Shown here piece after piece: positions 1-11,745 of a DNA stretch of 64,000 nucleotides. The notes below the pieces were generated by a model. It did no database searches, was not told the DNA's origin, and saw only the letters and a list, made by a program, of their open reading frames with translations. The stretch comes from Nectonema munidae (Eukaryota; Nematomorpha; Nectonematoida; Nectonematidae): positions 49,662-113,661 of the forward strand of contig JAUIRK010000815.1 of assembly GCA_030549495.1 (NCBI GenBank), read 5' to 3'. A program made the position numbers and the translations under genes. Positions within the stretch are counted from its first letter, which is position 1. Every line of letters starts with the position of its first letter.

Positions 1-3000
1 CTCATTAATACAATTGCGACAAAAATTTTTAATATTAAGGTTAAAATGATCAAAGAAATAATTTTCAATGAGCAAGATTTCAGTAATAATTGATTGCCCC
101 CAAATTGTTCTTAGACATGTTGTTGGTGACCGAGTAAAGCAAAAGCTCTCGTAATTAGTATTGCAACAGAGTGTGTGTTAGTGCAGTGTGTAGTTTTAGC
201 CCTATTTTTGTATTATCAACTTTCAATGAATTCTATAAAATGAGGAAGGTCTGAGAATACTGGATGAAAATTAAAGCAACTTTGTATAATAAAAATTGAA
301 TATGAATTTTCTAAACAAAATTTTATTAAAGTAAATACGCTATACGCAGTCTGAGCTCATAAATTTTCATGTCTGCTCTTATCTAGGTTTTTGCAGCCTC
401 TGACATCAGCATTAATGGGCCGAGTAAACGGTTGTGCTCTAAGACCTATAATCGTTTCAGTCTAACGTTCGCTCATATTCTAATTTTGATTTTATTTAAA
501 ACAATAACGACAAATTTGTATAGTTAATCAAAATTATACAATTATTAAGTAATGAATAAAAATGGAATTTAACCTTATATACTAGACTGTTGTTCAATGA
601 ATATCGTTGCCTATTTCTAAGAAATTCTACAGAAAATAGTTTTTAAACAGATGCATTCATATCTTTGATGAAACTAAATGCTTTCCCTAGTAATCTCTAC
701 ACAGTTTTCAAACTAGCTTATCGATTACTGCTCACTTACTGATAGGTAATTATGAATAATAATATTTTTACAATAAACTTTCCAACATAAATACTTTAAT
801 TAAAAATACATTATATTCTTAAGAAACTATACACATAATTTCTTTAAAAATACATTAATTTTTAAACTCATAGGCATATCAAATATAGAAAAATTTTGAC
901 TATACTTAGGTAGCTAGGCTTTAAAAGTTATAATTGCAATAAAGGTGTTTAGGGGGACAAGCAATGAAACTTCGAATATCCAAAGTTTGAGTATCCTGAA
1001 TTTTTGCGTATCTAAACAAAAAAAAGAACGAAAGAAAATTTTAACGTATTCGAACACTCGCTTATCCGAACAATTTCTTTTTCTCTGAAAGTTATCGGAT
1101 ACTTAAAGTTCTACTGTTATATAAAAACATTTCTCTTCTATATAATTTTATAATTAAGAGAAATTTTTAATATTTATTGATTAGTAAGTTATAAGATTTA
1201 TAGTTCAATAATTGATTAATAATGAGAACAAATTTGTAATGGCATATTTGGAAGAGGATAGTGCTCTTTCCCTCACACTCATTTTCTACACCATTGCTAA
1301 AACCTAGCTATATTATTCTATTTCTTTTCATCAATTAACGTATAGAACTTGATTTTTTATTAATTATTGGAACATCTCTTTACACTCGTATTTTATTAAT
1401 TTAGGCTTTTAATTTCTAAAAAATAATTTATAAACAAGCTCTAATAGAATATTGAATAATTTAAAATTTATAACATACATTTTTATATTTTTATAATTTT
1501 TTTATTTTTAAATTATTTTTTTGCCTAAACAAAATATTTCACAAACAATCATTTCGATTTTAGCGTAAGTTTTAATTTTACGCACTGGTATTTAAAATTT
1601 CTCATAACTAGATATTTTAAATATAAGGTTTTTATTAAACTTATATACTACTTATTGTTTTTTTATATTAACTATAACCTTGCTTTTATAAACCCTTATT
1701 TTGAAATTTATTTCTAGTAATTCTAAAGCCTAAGTACTGAACTAATTTTATTTGTTAATTTAGAAAATTTTTCTTTAATGTTTCTTTTAATTATATCAAA
1801 TTTATTTTTCTAATATATCATCATTTTCCAATAAATATATTTGAACACAAAGAAGCCAATAATAAAATTAGCAAGATTTTATGTTTTTTAGTTAATTATT
1901 TTTAATTCTTAGATTATTATGTTTACTTTTATAATTTCAATATAACTTGCTAGTACTTTTGTTTTTTTGAAACTTTAGTTGTAATATCTTATGTAATACA
2001 AAATTACCTTTCAAAACTAATTTTCTTCTATTTTTATCCCTATAAATAATTTCACACATGAAGAACTTAGTCTTATGATTTTTATATTACCATCTACTGT
2101 TTCTATGCTCCCCTTAGAGGAGACGCCCAACCTTTTAATAATGAATTTCCAAAAACATTGCGCGTATCTCATAATACCAAATAATAGAATAATATGCTTT
2201 TGAAACTTGTTATAGTAGAAATTTATTTTATTTGCAAAATGCATGCAAGCAAAGTCACTTATTTTGAATAGCAAGTTCAATTTTTTTCAAATTATAAATA
2301 ATGCAGTTATATTTAATTCCTATCTTGGTACTTGAAAATCGTTCTCACTGCTACCTTAATTTTGAAATGAGTCTACTTATATTAGATGATCCCCAAAATA
2401 GGAGCCCATTTTGAAAGGTGTCTTTCAACTCTTTCTCATCTTGAAAATTTATTTTTGACTATAGTAATGTCTGCCATTGTGTATTTTTACGCGTGCAACA
2501 CTTGGCACGCATGCCATGGATTTCCAGCGCCTGTCTTAAAGGATTTCCATAAGAAGCGCATAGTTTGCATTTCACCTTCATTTAGTTATTAATTTTTTTA
2601 CAAATTCATTATTTTAGAGCCTTTTAAATTAAAATGTAAATATGTTAAATAGATTTCTATTTATTTTAAGAATTATTTACAAAACTATTGAAATACGATT
2701 ACACAATTCTAGCATTTTTGCGTATAACAACAATACGTTCATTATTTTTTATTAAGGAGTTTTTTCTTCTTTTCTTTAAACATTGATTCTATTTAAATTT
2801 ATTATACAATAAAAACGCTATCCAATCACTTGATCTTTTCAACACTTTATTTATTTTTAAAATGATAGGTGCTAAATCACTTAATATTATCTTAACAATA
2901 AATTATTCATTCGCCGAATTTTCTAGCCAGAAATGTAATAATTTAACATTTTTAAAGGGGAAATGTTTTTTAAAATATTCTTATTTAAATGTTTCTAGTT

Positions 3001-3204
3001 TATTTTTATAATTTTTTATATTCTTTCTGTTAAGGAACGATAATAAAACAAAATTTTTGTTAAGTTCCTATAAAAGAGGGCGGATCTTGAAAAAAAATTA
3101 GTCACGTGCGATTTTATAACAGTTCTTTTTTAAATGAACTTTTCTGAATGTTCTATATACAAAAGCCATGTGAATGAATGCTTATCTACAGTATTATTTG
3201 TAAT
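1..3204. other. Gene-free AT-rich DNA at window start
   Basis: No coding region on either strand that I can support. The short open frames here (for example 2017-2280 minus and 2386-2592 plus) have no recognisable motif. A patch near 2480-2540 with mirrored GCACGC/GCATGC words resembles the inner end of a hAT element but has no partner end. Confidence 0.6.
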
Positions 3205-3338
3205 CAGCCCGTCTCTAGACTAATTCTAATCTAGACAGGGAGGGGGCAAAACTTGTTCTAATGCAGGCTGGACTGTAAGAAAGTGTATTCATTTATATAT
3301 CTCAAGGGAGTTCCGGGGAGTGAAAAATAAATTCCATG
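3205..3338 (+). repeat. Interspersed repeat, family shared with 45621-45732
   Basis: This stretch and the one at 45621-45732 share ordered blocks: a start CAGYC(T)CGTC, then GGCAAAACT, GACTRTAAGAAAGTGTAT and finally GAAAAATAAAT. The start resembles a hAT-type terminus (CAG...), but no matching inverted end or target duplication is visible, so the class is open. Confidence 0.5.
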
Positions 3339-5443
3339 CAAGGCTCGGCCCCAGCTTATCAACGGGCATGCTTGTAATACACAAAGAATATTAACTGTTA
3401 TCATCTTAGAGATCCAAAGTACAACTTTTTTTTCAGAAAATCAAAGTGCGGAGACATTAAAGATATTGCTCCAGCCTGGCTTTCGGCAATATTTTGATAC
3501 CTGCCAAAAATGGCCATTTTTTAGATTAATATCTTAGTAACCAGTTTTCTATTTATAAAATACAATACACTTTGAAATCTCTTCTTTCGAATGTAGAAAA
3601 CAAAACTAAAATAACTTTTATAGCTTTCTCGTAATTTAATTTACAATCTTGATCTTGAGTAGGTAAACGAATCCTATTTAATCCAATAAGGAATATAAAA
3701 TTAATATTTCAATTCTACTGCTTATTCTTTTAAACCTGTCTTGCCTATTTTAAATAGATAATACAAAACTTTTTCAATTTTTAGTATAATATATTTAATT
3801 AAATAGTAAAACTTTTTGAATAAAAAGCTTTTTTTTATCAAATAAAACTCATGAAATTTCTTTCATTTTCTTTTTTCATTGCCCAATACAAAAGTATAAG
3901 AAAATCAAAATTTTGGTAGTCCCTATTAAAATGTGAGCTTGTAATAAAACAATTATGTAGTTATATAAATCTAGTTTTTCTAGATATATATTATATAGTA
4001 GTAGTATAGCTACAGTTTATTTTTTTATAAATTAATTTAAAAAGTGGATGGAGGCGGAGTAGGAGCCAAACACTAAAATATTTCTGTTTTGGAGAACATG
4101 AACTTTTGTTAGATGGGAAATTCGTCTAAGTAGGCTCAACGAAATTCATTATATTAACTCTAAGACTTTTAAGGAGTAATCGTGGGCCTAATTTTGTATA
4201 GGTTAAATTAGGCGTTTTTTATGTTATGAGATGATGGTTTCGCATTGGGCTTTGATGGGTTATGATATTGCTTTTTAACACAAAAATTTGTTCACATTGA
4301 ATTACTGACCATTATTTTAATTTTTAAAGTTGCATATATTGCACGCTTTCTACTACAATAAAATCAATAATAAAAAAATTCATATACCTGTAAATGTATG
4401 AAATAATTTTGATTTTGTAATTAATAATTCCAGGCAAATCTGTATGCTTCATTTTTTAAAGTAGAATAGGTATAAATATAAAATGAAGTTTACTTATATA
4501 ATATTATTATTATTTACGCCCCACTAACTTCGTGAACCAAGTTTGCATCACGACCCATAGTTTAAGAAACACTGGGAAGGTTAGCTTAAACCCCTCCTTG
4601 TACATTTTTTTAAATATATTTAGTTATTCTTATTTTGTTCATTTTTTATATGATTTTTTTAAGAAAACCATCCTCTAATTACAGTTAAAATATAAATAAA
4701 TACTAAGGAATACGGTATTTCATTTTTTCATATATTCATCATTTAGCTCCCAAATTTAAATCGAAGACAAGCTGTGTTTTTAGTAAGCGAATTTTTTTAT
4801 AAAAAGTTAAAAAATGTTTATACTGTATTTTGCTGCCTGTTTTATTATATTATCCTTCAATACAGTTTATGATGTTAATCTTGCGCTTTAGCGTCACGTA
4901 CTCCTTTTTTTAGAAATTTTTTTGTAGCTTCTGGCTTTTTACAATCTAGATAACTTTTCTATCGAAGATCGATCACTCGTTACTTTCATAACTTGCAATG
5001 TTATGATGAATTCTAGATTCGCCTGAAAATAATTTGATGTTTTAATAACATATGTTTATTTTTATAAATATTATTGAAAATTATATAAAATTTCTCATTT
5101 TTTAAATTAAATTTTAGCATTTTCGTTCCTTTTTGAATTTATTTTTTTAGAAGTCTATATATTAAAATTTTCTGTTATTGATATGAGATGGTGTACTGTA
5201 AACAAGAATATTTGTATAAGCATCTTTAGGTTTATGAAAAAAGAATTTGGAATTGTATTTTCAATTGATTAAATGTATTTGCATTTTTGGTATTGATGTC
5301 ATAGGCATTTATGTTTGTAATGTATTTAAAAATTTGATAGCGAGAGTATGAGACTCGATGATGAGTATTTGATCCAACCCTGGTCGAAAGAATTATCCTT
5401 AAAGTTGCTACAGCCATTAATTTTCAAATTATATTTCATTTTT
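3339..5443. other. Gene-free AT-rich DNA upstream of the kinase gene
   Basis: No supportable coding region. Near 4564-4578 a sequence AGTTTAAGAAACACTGGG looks like the right-hand terminus of a hAT element; its left end is not recognisable. A mirror-image terminus, GTGTTTCTTAACC, occurs alone near 10736. The stretch ends in a splice-acceptor-like run just upstream of the kinase start. Confidence 0.5.
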
Positions 5444-5455
5444 AGATGAAATAAT

Positions 5456-6909
5456 ATGATGACTGAAACTCAAAGTTCGCCCAGGCCTCGACCAAACATC
5501 GAGTATTACAATCAAGCGTATCACACTTTCTCAACGAAGAAAAAGCGTAAGCTTAAGAACCAAGTGCTACAGCAATCAAAGCCATACAGAGGATATAACA
5601 ACGTGAATTTCATCATTTCTTCAATAGACTACACAGGTTCTTACTTCTACAAGAATTACATACTCCTAGAGCAGCTGGGATGTGGTTCCTTTGGAATCGT
5701 GTTCAAAGTGAAAGAGCGAAAAAATCCACAGATCGTGTATGCTTGCAAGATAACGCCCATACTTGGAGGCAACAATGAATTCAGTGAAAATGATATACCC
5801 TTTCACAATAATATAGTTAATCGCATAGACTCGTGGCAAGAAGAAAAGCTCCACTTCACAATCATGGAGTTGTGTGAGATTAATCTGAATGAATTTATTT
5901 CAAATAATTCCGATTTTTTTACAACCCACTGCTCCAATTTTTTTGTCGACATCCTTCTCGGCATCAAGCATTTGCATGACTTGGATTACATTCACTTGGA
6001 CATCAAGCCAGATAATATCTTAGTCAAAAACAACACTTTCAAACTCGGTGATTTTGGAATGGCCAAGAATTTAAGAAGAGACGTTGATTTTTTAGAAGGA
6101 GATTGCAAATACATGGCTCCTGAACTACTTCAAGGCAATTTCACTAAAAAAGCGGATATATTCAGTTTTGGCATGTCCATTCTTGAAATCTGTACCGACC
6201 TAGATTTGCCAAGTTTTGGTGAGTGTTGGCAAAAGATAAGAAAGGGAATTTTGCCATTGGAAATCCTGTTAGAAGCAAAAATACCTGAAGAACTTGAAAA
6301 TACAATCCGTTGGATGATCTGTCAAGACTTTAACTCCCGACCATCAATTGATGAGCTGCTTGAAACGCCATGGATCCAAAATATTTCAAAATCCAGAAGG
6401 CAAATTGAAAGCAACCATAACGGTAACATTTTCACTTTTGACACTTATCCAAATTGAACTCTTTTTTCAACAGTTTATTTTTGTTGTAGCAACATGTCTT
6501 TTAAAACTAAAAGGTCAACTTTTTAAATATTTTAGTATTAAGTAGTAGTGAAGAAATAATGGAAACAGATGATGCTGACCCCAATGAAAACGAAAAGATA
6601 ACTCCAGAAAACAACATCATTTTCAATTTGGTGGATCCACATGACTCCTCACTGAACCATTCTCAATCTCTTGCTCCGTGCAGCGACTTCAAAAGGCTGC
6701 CTTCCTTTTACTTCTCCGACACCTTCAATCCAAAGTCCAATCGCAAAATTTGTTCCTCCCTTCGAAGAAAGTTGTGCCCTGAAATGACATTCAACGCCAA
6801 GAATATCGAGGAGTTGGCCATGAATCTCGACGAAATGTTTGATGACTTGTGCAACGATGCTTCCGCCAATAATACTTCACAAGACTCCGAAGATATGGAC
6901 AGCTTTTAA
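5456..6909 (+). CDS. Myt1-type CDK1-inhibitory protein kinase (two exons)
   Basis: Myt1 kinases hold CDK1 inactive by phosphorylating Thr14 and Tyr15 until mitosis. Exon 1 (5456-6422) carries a kinase domain at about residues 65-308: glycine loop GCGSFG (75-80), VAIK-type lysine K98, catalytic loop IHLDIKPDN with D182 and N187 (the HLD form, not HRD), DFG at 199-201, EGDCKYMAPELLQG (214-227) and KADIFSFG. These favour Myt1 over Wee1. I infer an intron 6423-6535 (113 nt, GTAACA...TATTTTAG); it is phase-compatible and joins exon 2 (6536-6909), giving 1,341 nt and 446 residues instead of 333. The tail is acidic, has a possible cyclin-docking RRKL, and shows no hydrophobic membrane segment, unlike human PKMYT1. 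The alphaC region looks short: only 19 residues separate K98 from H117. A consensus acceptor AG lies 10 nt before the ATG. Confidence 0.92.
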
Positions 6910-6969
6910 AAACAATTATACTCATGAGTATCTTTTATCACGACCCCATCGGCTTGTCTCTTTCTCTCT

Positions 6970-6990
6970 ACACACACACACACACACACA
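6970..6990. repeat. CA/TG microsatellite
   Basis: About ten uninterrupted CA dinucleotides followed by TATATG; it lies in the likely 3' untranslated region of the kinase gene. Confidence 0.9.
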
Positions 6991-8431
6991 TATATGCATG
7001 TATGCTTTTCCTTTTATTTAAAAAACATATATCTAACATATGCATTTAAGTTTGATTTTAACATTTTTAAATTTGCTAAAAATATCTTGTTATAATAACT
7101 TTTGAAAGAAAGTTGCTTCTCATATATTAATTAACTCTTGCGATGGATAACAATCACATCAAAAGAATTGTTTCTAATTCAGCTGCTAAATTCAAACATT
7201 TTGTTACCCATTTATTTCAGTCAGCTGTAGTTCGACGATAATATTAATAATTTTATCATCTCCTGCTTTTTCATTATAATTATTACTACTATATTTGTGG
7301 TGTAATTATAATATATACATATACATATATATATATTGAATGACGGTGCTCTCATTGATGAGAAGATTATCTTCTCTTCTACCTTTGTAATTTCTCCATA
7401 ACATTTCACAAGAATACATGATGCGTGGATATGTATTAAAGAGGTCTCTACATCCATTTAATTATTAAAAATGAAGATATTTAAATATTTAAAAAAAAAT
7501 TTTAATTACTAATCTCTAATTTGCATATGTAAAACGTTTCACTACCAACAGTTTATGTATATATATATATGTGGATATTCTTATACCTGTTTTTATACTT
7601 GTGATAAGAAATGATAATTATAATACTACTATGTGTGTGTCCATTATTACCGATGTTAGCGCACTTTTAAAGTCATCATCCCTAGCCAGCTTTGCTGCAT
7701 TTTATAATTCAAAGGAAAGTCGATTTTTAGGCCTTAACGTCTCCTCAATGTTATAGCTGCTATATAAGGATGGTAAAATGCTGATTATTATTACTATTAT
7801 GTTATATTACTTCATATTACCTTGTGTTGGCAATAAATTGCACTGTACAAAAAGGTGATGCTTACAACACGCCCTTAAAGTTATTATTAGGTCGTTTTGT
7901 GAGTTTATTTTATAATAAATGAATCTTTTTATTGTGTTGTTGTTGTGTGTGGAATGGAGGGTAGGCTAGGAATTCGCCCCGGGCAATGATTCATGAAGAG
8001 GGAGGTGGGCCATATTTTATTTAGGGGCAGATAGGCATATTTTCACAGGGGGTGATCGAATTTACTTATTATTCTGATTCACTGCTATTTTCTCTCATTA
8101 CAGACAAAAAGTAATTAATTATGCAGATTTTATTTAATTTAATAAAGTGTTATATTATATTTTCGTAAGAAGAGTGCTATTGTATATGATTGTAGCAGCA
8201 GATTTCGACACTGTTCGCGAACCCACTTCAAGATAGCGCATGGTAAAGTGGTGCAAGTTCCCCTGCTAACTGGAAAAATCATGAAAAATCAATTTATTTG
8301 TTTATGACACGAATTTATCCTGAAAATTTTTCATAAAATAGTTAATCCTAGAAAAAGCCTTATATTTTTACAAATTTTAATAACTGATTATTATTATTTG
8401 AAAACAGAACACGGATTTTCCATTTTGAAGT
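6991..8431. other. Gene-free DNA
   Basis: No coding region that I can support. It contains TA-rich simple runs near 7310-7340 and 7558-7570 and a short G-rich block near 7965-8055 that looks like eroded transposon end sequence. Confidence 0.5.
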
Positions 8432-8685
8432 AAAATTGAAAAATATTGAGATAACACGAATAGTTTTGGAAAATAATCTTTATTTGAACATTCGGTGTAT
8501 AACTAACACTCTTTTCAAGTTTCAAAAAGAAATACTGAAGAACTTCTTCAGTATTCACCGAAATTAATTGTTCCTCACTATTTCTTTTTGCAACTTGAAA
8601 ACGGTATTAGTTGTACACCGAAATTAATTGTTCAAATAAAGATTATTTTCCAAAACTATTCGTGTTATCTCAATATTTTTCAATT
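8432..8685. repeat. Long near-perfect foldback palindrome
   Basis: The left arm begins AAATTGAAAAATATTGAGAT and its reverse complement closes the right arm at 8685. Shared blocks run in mirrored order to the centre near 8544, where TACTGAAGAA meets TTCTTCAGTA. Arms are roughly 110-140 bp, with a small insertion (ACCGAAATTAATTGTT is present twice on the right side). A 12-bp direct repeat TGATTATTATTA lies at 8385-8396 and 8686-8697, although the left copy sits 35 bp outside the arm. It could be a foldback-type MITE or a local inverted duplication. Confidence 0.85.
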
Positions 8686-8697
8686 TGATTATTATTA

Positions 8698-10418
8698 GCT
8701 TTCATAAACCTATTACATCGAAAAGAGTGAATCTCATGCTGCCCACGTTATAAAGTTAGATTTTTAATTGAATAAAAATTTAAAAAGAATTTATTAGAAA
8801 TAAAAATTGTATCAGTAAGTAATGCATATAAAATATTTGATGTAAAAAAGATAAACAGGTCTATATATTTATCTAATAATGGATTTATAATTCAGATTTT
8901 TTAAGGAAATTGTGATTGAATGTTTCACAGCTAAACACATTTTTAGGGAAAATTTGAGCTCAATACGAATATGTATGTGTAAAAATTCTTGGATATTATT
9001 TGAAATGCCGTGAAAATTTTATGAATTTTCCAAAATTTCTTCTACCATAAAATTTAAGAACTCTGTGTTATAAACCATACTTTCCAAAAAAAATCGAGTC
9101 TTGGTTGTGTTTTGGATCAATTGAACATAACGCAGCTTTAAACGTTTCAATTTTATAAGAAATTTAAAATGAAAATATTTGTAAATTCAAATGCAATATG
9201 CAACCAAAAAGTAAATACCGCGGAATTTAGGACTATGGATAACAGACATTTACCTGTCAGGAGTCAAAATCTGTGGCGTAGCGAAGAATAAAAAATGGTG
9301 CGGCACATCTTTTCCAAAAATAAAAATCTCTAATTTCTCAGAAGCTTCAAAGTCAAGTGGGATTTTTGCGAAAAGAATTTCAACACTTCAGCAGTGCAGA
9401 TAGATTTATAATATTATTTTTAAGAGAATAATAATGGTGGCATCTAGATAGTAAGAATTGATTTACTTCCATAATAATATAGTTAGTTGTTTAGTACTTA
9501 TGACTGATTTAAATATTTTTTTTATGTTTTAAATTTTAACAAATTACAACAGGTTCTGACTTTCGGGAAGACAACTCCCCCATTAAATAAAAACTAACAA
9601 TTCATTCTCAAAATTAAATTTTTTTTATTAAATTTAAACAAAAATTAGAAGTTTATATTTTTGCGCTGACAATTAAATTTCACAGTGTAATAATTTTATA
9701 TTCTAAAAAGGTGACGCAAAAAAATAACATTGCGGATAAGATGCAAGCGCTAGATTCGTTTTTTTTAATTTTGAAGAATTTTCGCATAAGAAAGTGTTTC
9801 TACCTTTTTGTAGGATACAAAATTTTACACAACAGTACTGTTTAAACACACTAAAAACTGTTGGACTATAATAAACACCTTCCAATCAATCCTTATATCC
9901 ATGAGTAATTTGTAAAGTTGCTTTGTTTTAATTATGAATAATTTTTTTTATAAATATTGAAAGGTTTCACAGTATATCTTTTGGTCAGGGGTGTATACTC
10001 TCAAAATTTTTGGAGGGGCGGGATTACAACTTCCAAAATTTATTATGAAAGATTTTTGTCCATACACTTGTACTGTCCACTCCCAATCCCATCATAACTG
10101 CAGGGGTTTTATCAAGTTCGCTATTATTATCTATAGGATTGAGTACATTTTTGCTTCTTATATTTCATCTCTAATTACCTGAATAACGCTTTGGGCTTGA
10201 TCAAATATTTATAGCTTTTCATAAACTCATCAGGTATTAATTAGAAAGTTTGACGAATCAGCAGTTTCATAATCGCAGCGATATTACAATCCAAATTCAA
10301 ATATTTTAAGAAAAAAGCGCCGTATTTTATTTGTTTTCCCATAAGTACATGGAGAGACAGACAGAGTAATTAGCGTATGTAAAATAAAGCATTTATTCCT
10401 TCTTATTACTCTTTCGTG
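8698..10418. other. Gene-free DNA with one hAT-like terminus
   Basis: No coding region supported. At 9986 a terminus-like start CAGGGGTGTATACTCTCAAA is followed by GGAGGGGCG. The same arrangement opens another copy at 51127, so this is probably the left end of a repeated hAT-like element whose right end is not visible. Confidence 0.45.
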
Positions 10419-10475
10419 TTAACTCTTAGCGGACCAGTGTACCAGGAAATGAAAATCATCTGCTTTCCATATAGA
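10419..10475 (+). repeat. piggyBac-like terminus
   Basis: TTAA is followed by CTCTTAGCGGACCAGTGTAC, the layout of a piggyBac terminus on its TTAA target, and then by an ATGAAAAT(C)TCTGCT block. A related block without TTAA occurs at 33075-33115. No right end is found. Confidence 0.4.
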
Positions 10476-11326
10476 AAGTCCCTTGGAAAAGAAAGCAGAG
10501 ATTAATCTTCAAAATTTGTCTCAAACTGTAAGCTGGACAAGTTCATGGTGGACCGCAATACAAATTTTAACTAGTTTGGCTAATCACCCTTCTTTCAGGA
10601 TCTCACATAAAAATTGTCGCTTGCTCAACTTGGAGGATCGTTTGCTTGCGATTGCGTTGATTTATGTAACTGCAAATTAAACCCAATTGTACCTTTTTAC
10701 ACAATTCAGGATTCTTAATTTCACTCCTTTACTAGTGTTTCTTAACCTTTTTTCAGCTCGCACCATTAAAAAAAATTTTTTTCCCTCGCACCACTCCAAC
10801 AATTTTTTTTAATTACATTTAGACAAAAAACTATATCTGATGAGCAAAATTAAGATCATATTTGAAATTCAATAAAAAAAAATAAAATTAGTTAAAATTT
10901 TTTTGAGATCAAACAAAAATTTTTTTTTGTAGCCCTGTGTTATAAGTAACACAAATCTAAAGTAATTTGTTTTTCTGACTTTATCTCAGGGGCTAAAACC
11001 GGTGTGTACGATCGAAGTAAACCTATCACAAAATTTTATTAAATTTAACCAAAATGCTCTTTGTGCCTTGAAAATATCTTCCTAATTAAAAAAGCTTTAA
11101 AAAAAAGTTAGGGGCTCTATGTGATCCCATGGCTTTTCTAGTGTTAATTGACAGCGAAAAGTAATTGAAACAATTATGAGAGCAAAAGCGCACGCAAATA
11201 TCAACACAGTTGTCTAGAGAGGAAATAGCTGACAGGAAGAAATCATCTCGCTGACACTTCGTAGAATGATGATGATGAAACCACATCTCCAACTTAATCA
11301 GCAACAGCTAGTCAGAGGGGCATAAC

Positions 11327-11745
11327 CAGTGGCGGTTCTAGATTTTCAAAAGTAAGGGGGCCAAGTTTTTAAAAAGTTGTAAAGAAATAGGTTTAAAACC
11401 AAAAAATTTAAAACTTATCCATTTTTTTCATGAGAATTACTTATCGATATTTAAAATTCTGAAACTTTAGTTTTTTATAATCAATTTGGGTGGGGCTCTC
11501 ACGTTCCGATGCCAGCAGAGACCTCACATTAGACTGTGCTCTTGGACTAAGATTCGCCCGTCCAGATAAGAGAGATATTTTTCTTCCCCTGGATGCAAAA
11601 CCCACTCAAAAAAGTAAATTATAAAAAGTTTTGAGTAAATTTTAAATTCAGTAAAATGGGTATTTGATTTGGAGGGGCCAACATGGGGTTCAGCCAAAAA
11701 ACTAGGGGGGCATGGTCCCCCCTGCCCCCTTTAAAACCGCCACTG
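11327..11745. mobile_element. hAT-type MITE (419 bp)
   Basis: It starts CAGTGGCGGTTCTAGA and ends AAAACCGCCACTG, giving inverted termini of the widespread hAT type. The ends are internally G-rich on the left and C-rich on the right. It has no coding capacity. I could not see a clean 8-bp target duplication, so the insertion is probably old. Confidence 0.75.

Noticed and set aside
6348-6545. Hydrophobic frame over the kinase 3' end as a membrane anchor
   Set aside because: It is in a different frame from the kinase and falls mostly in the inferred intron.
8385-8697. TGATTATTATTA direct repeats as target duplication of the palindrome
   Set aside because: The left copy is 35 bp outside the palindrome arm and the motif is low complexity; not convincing.
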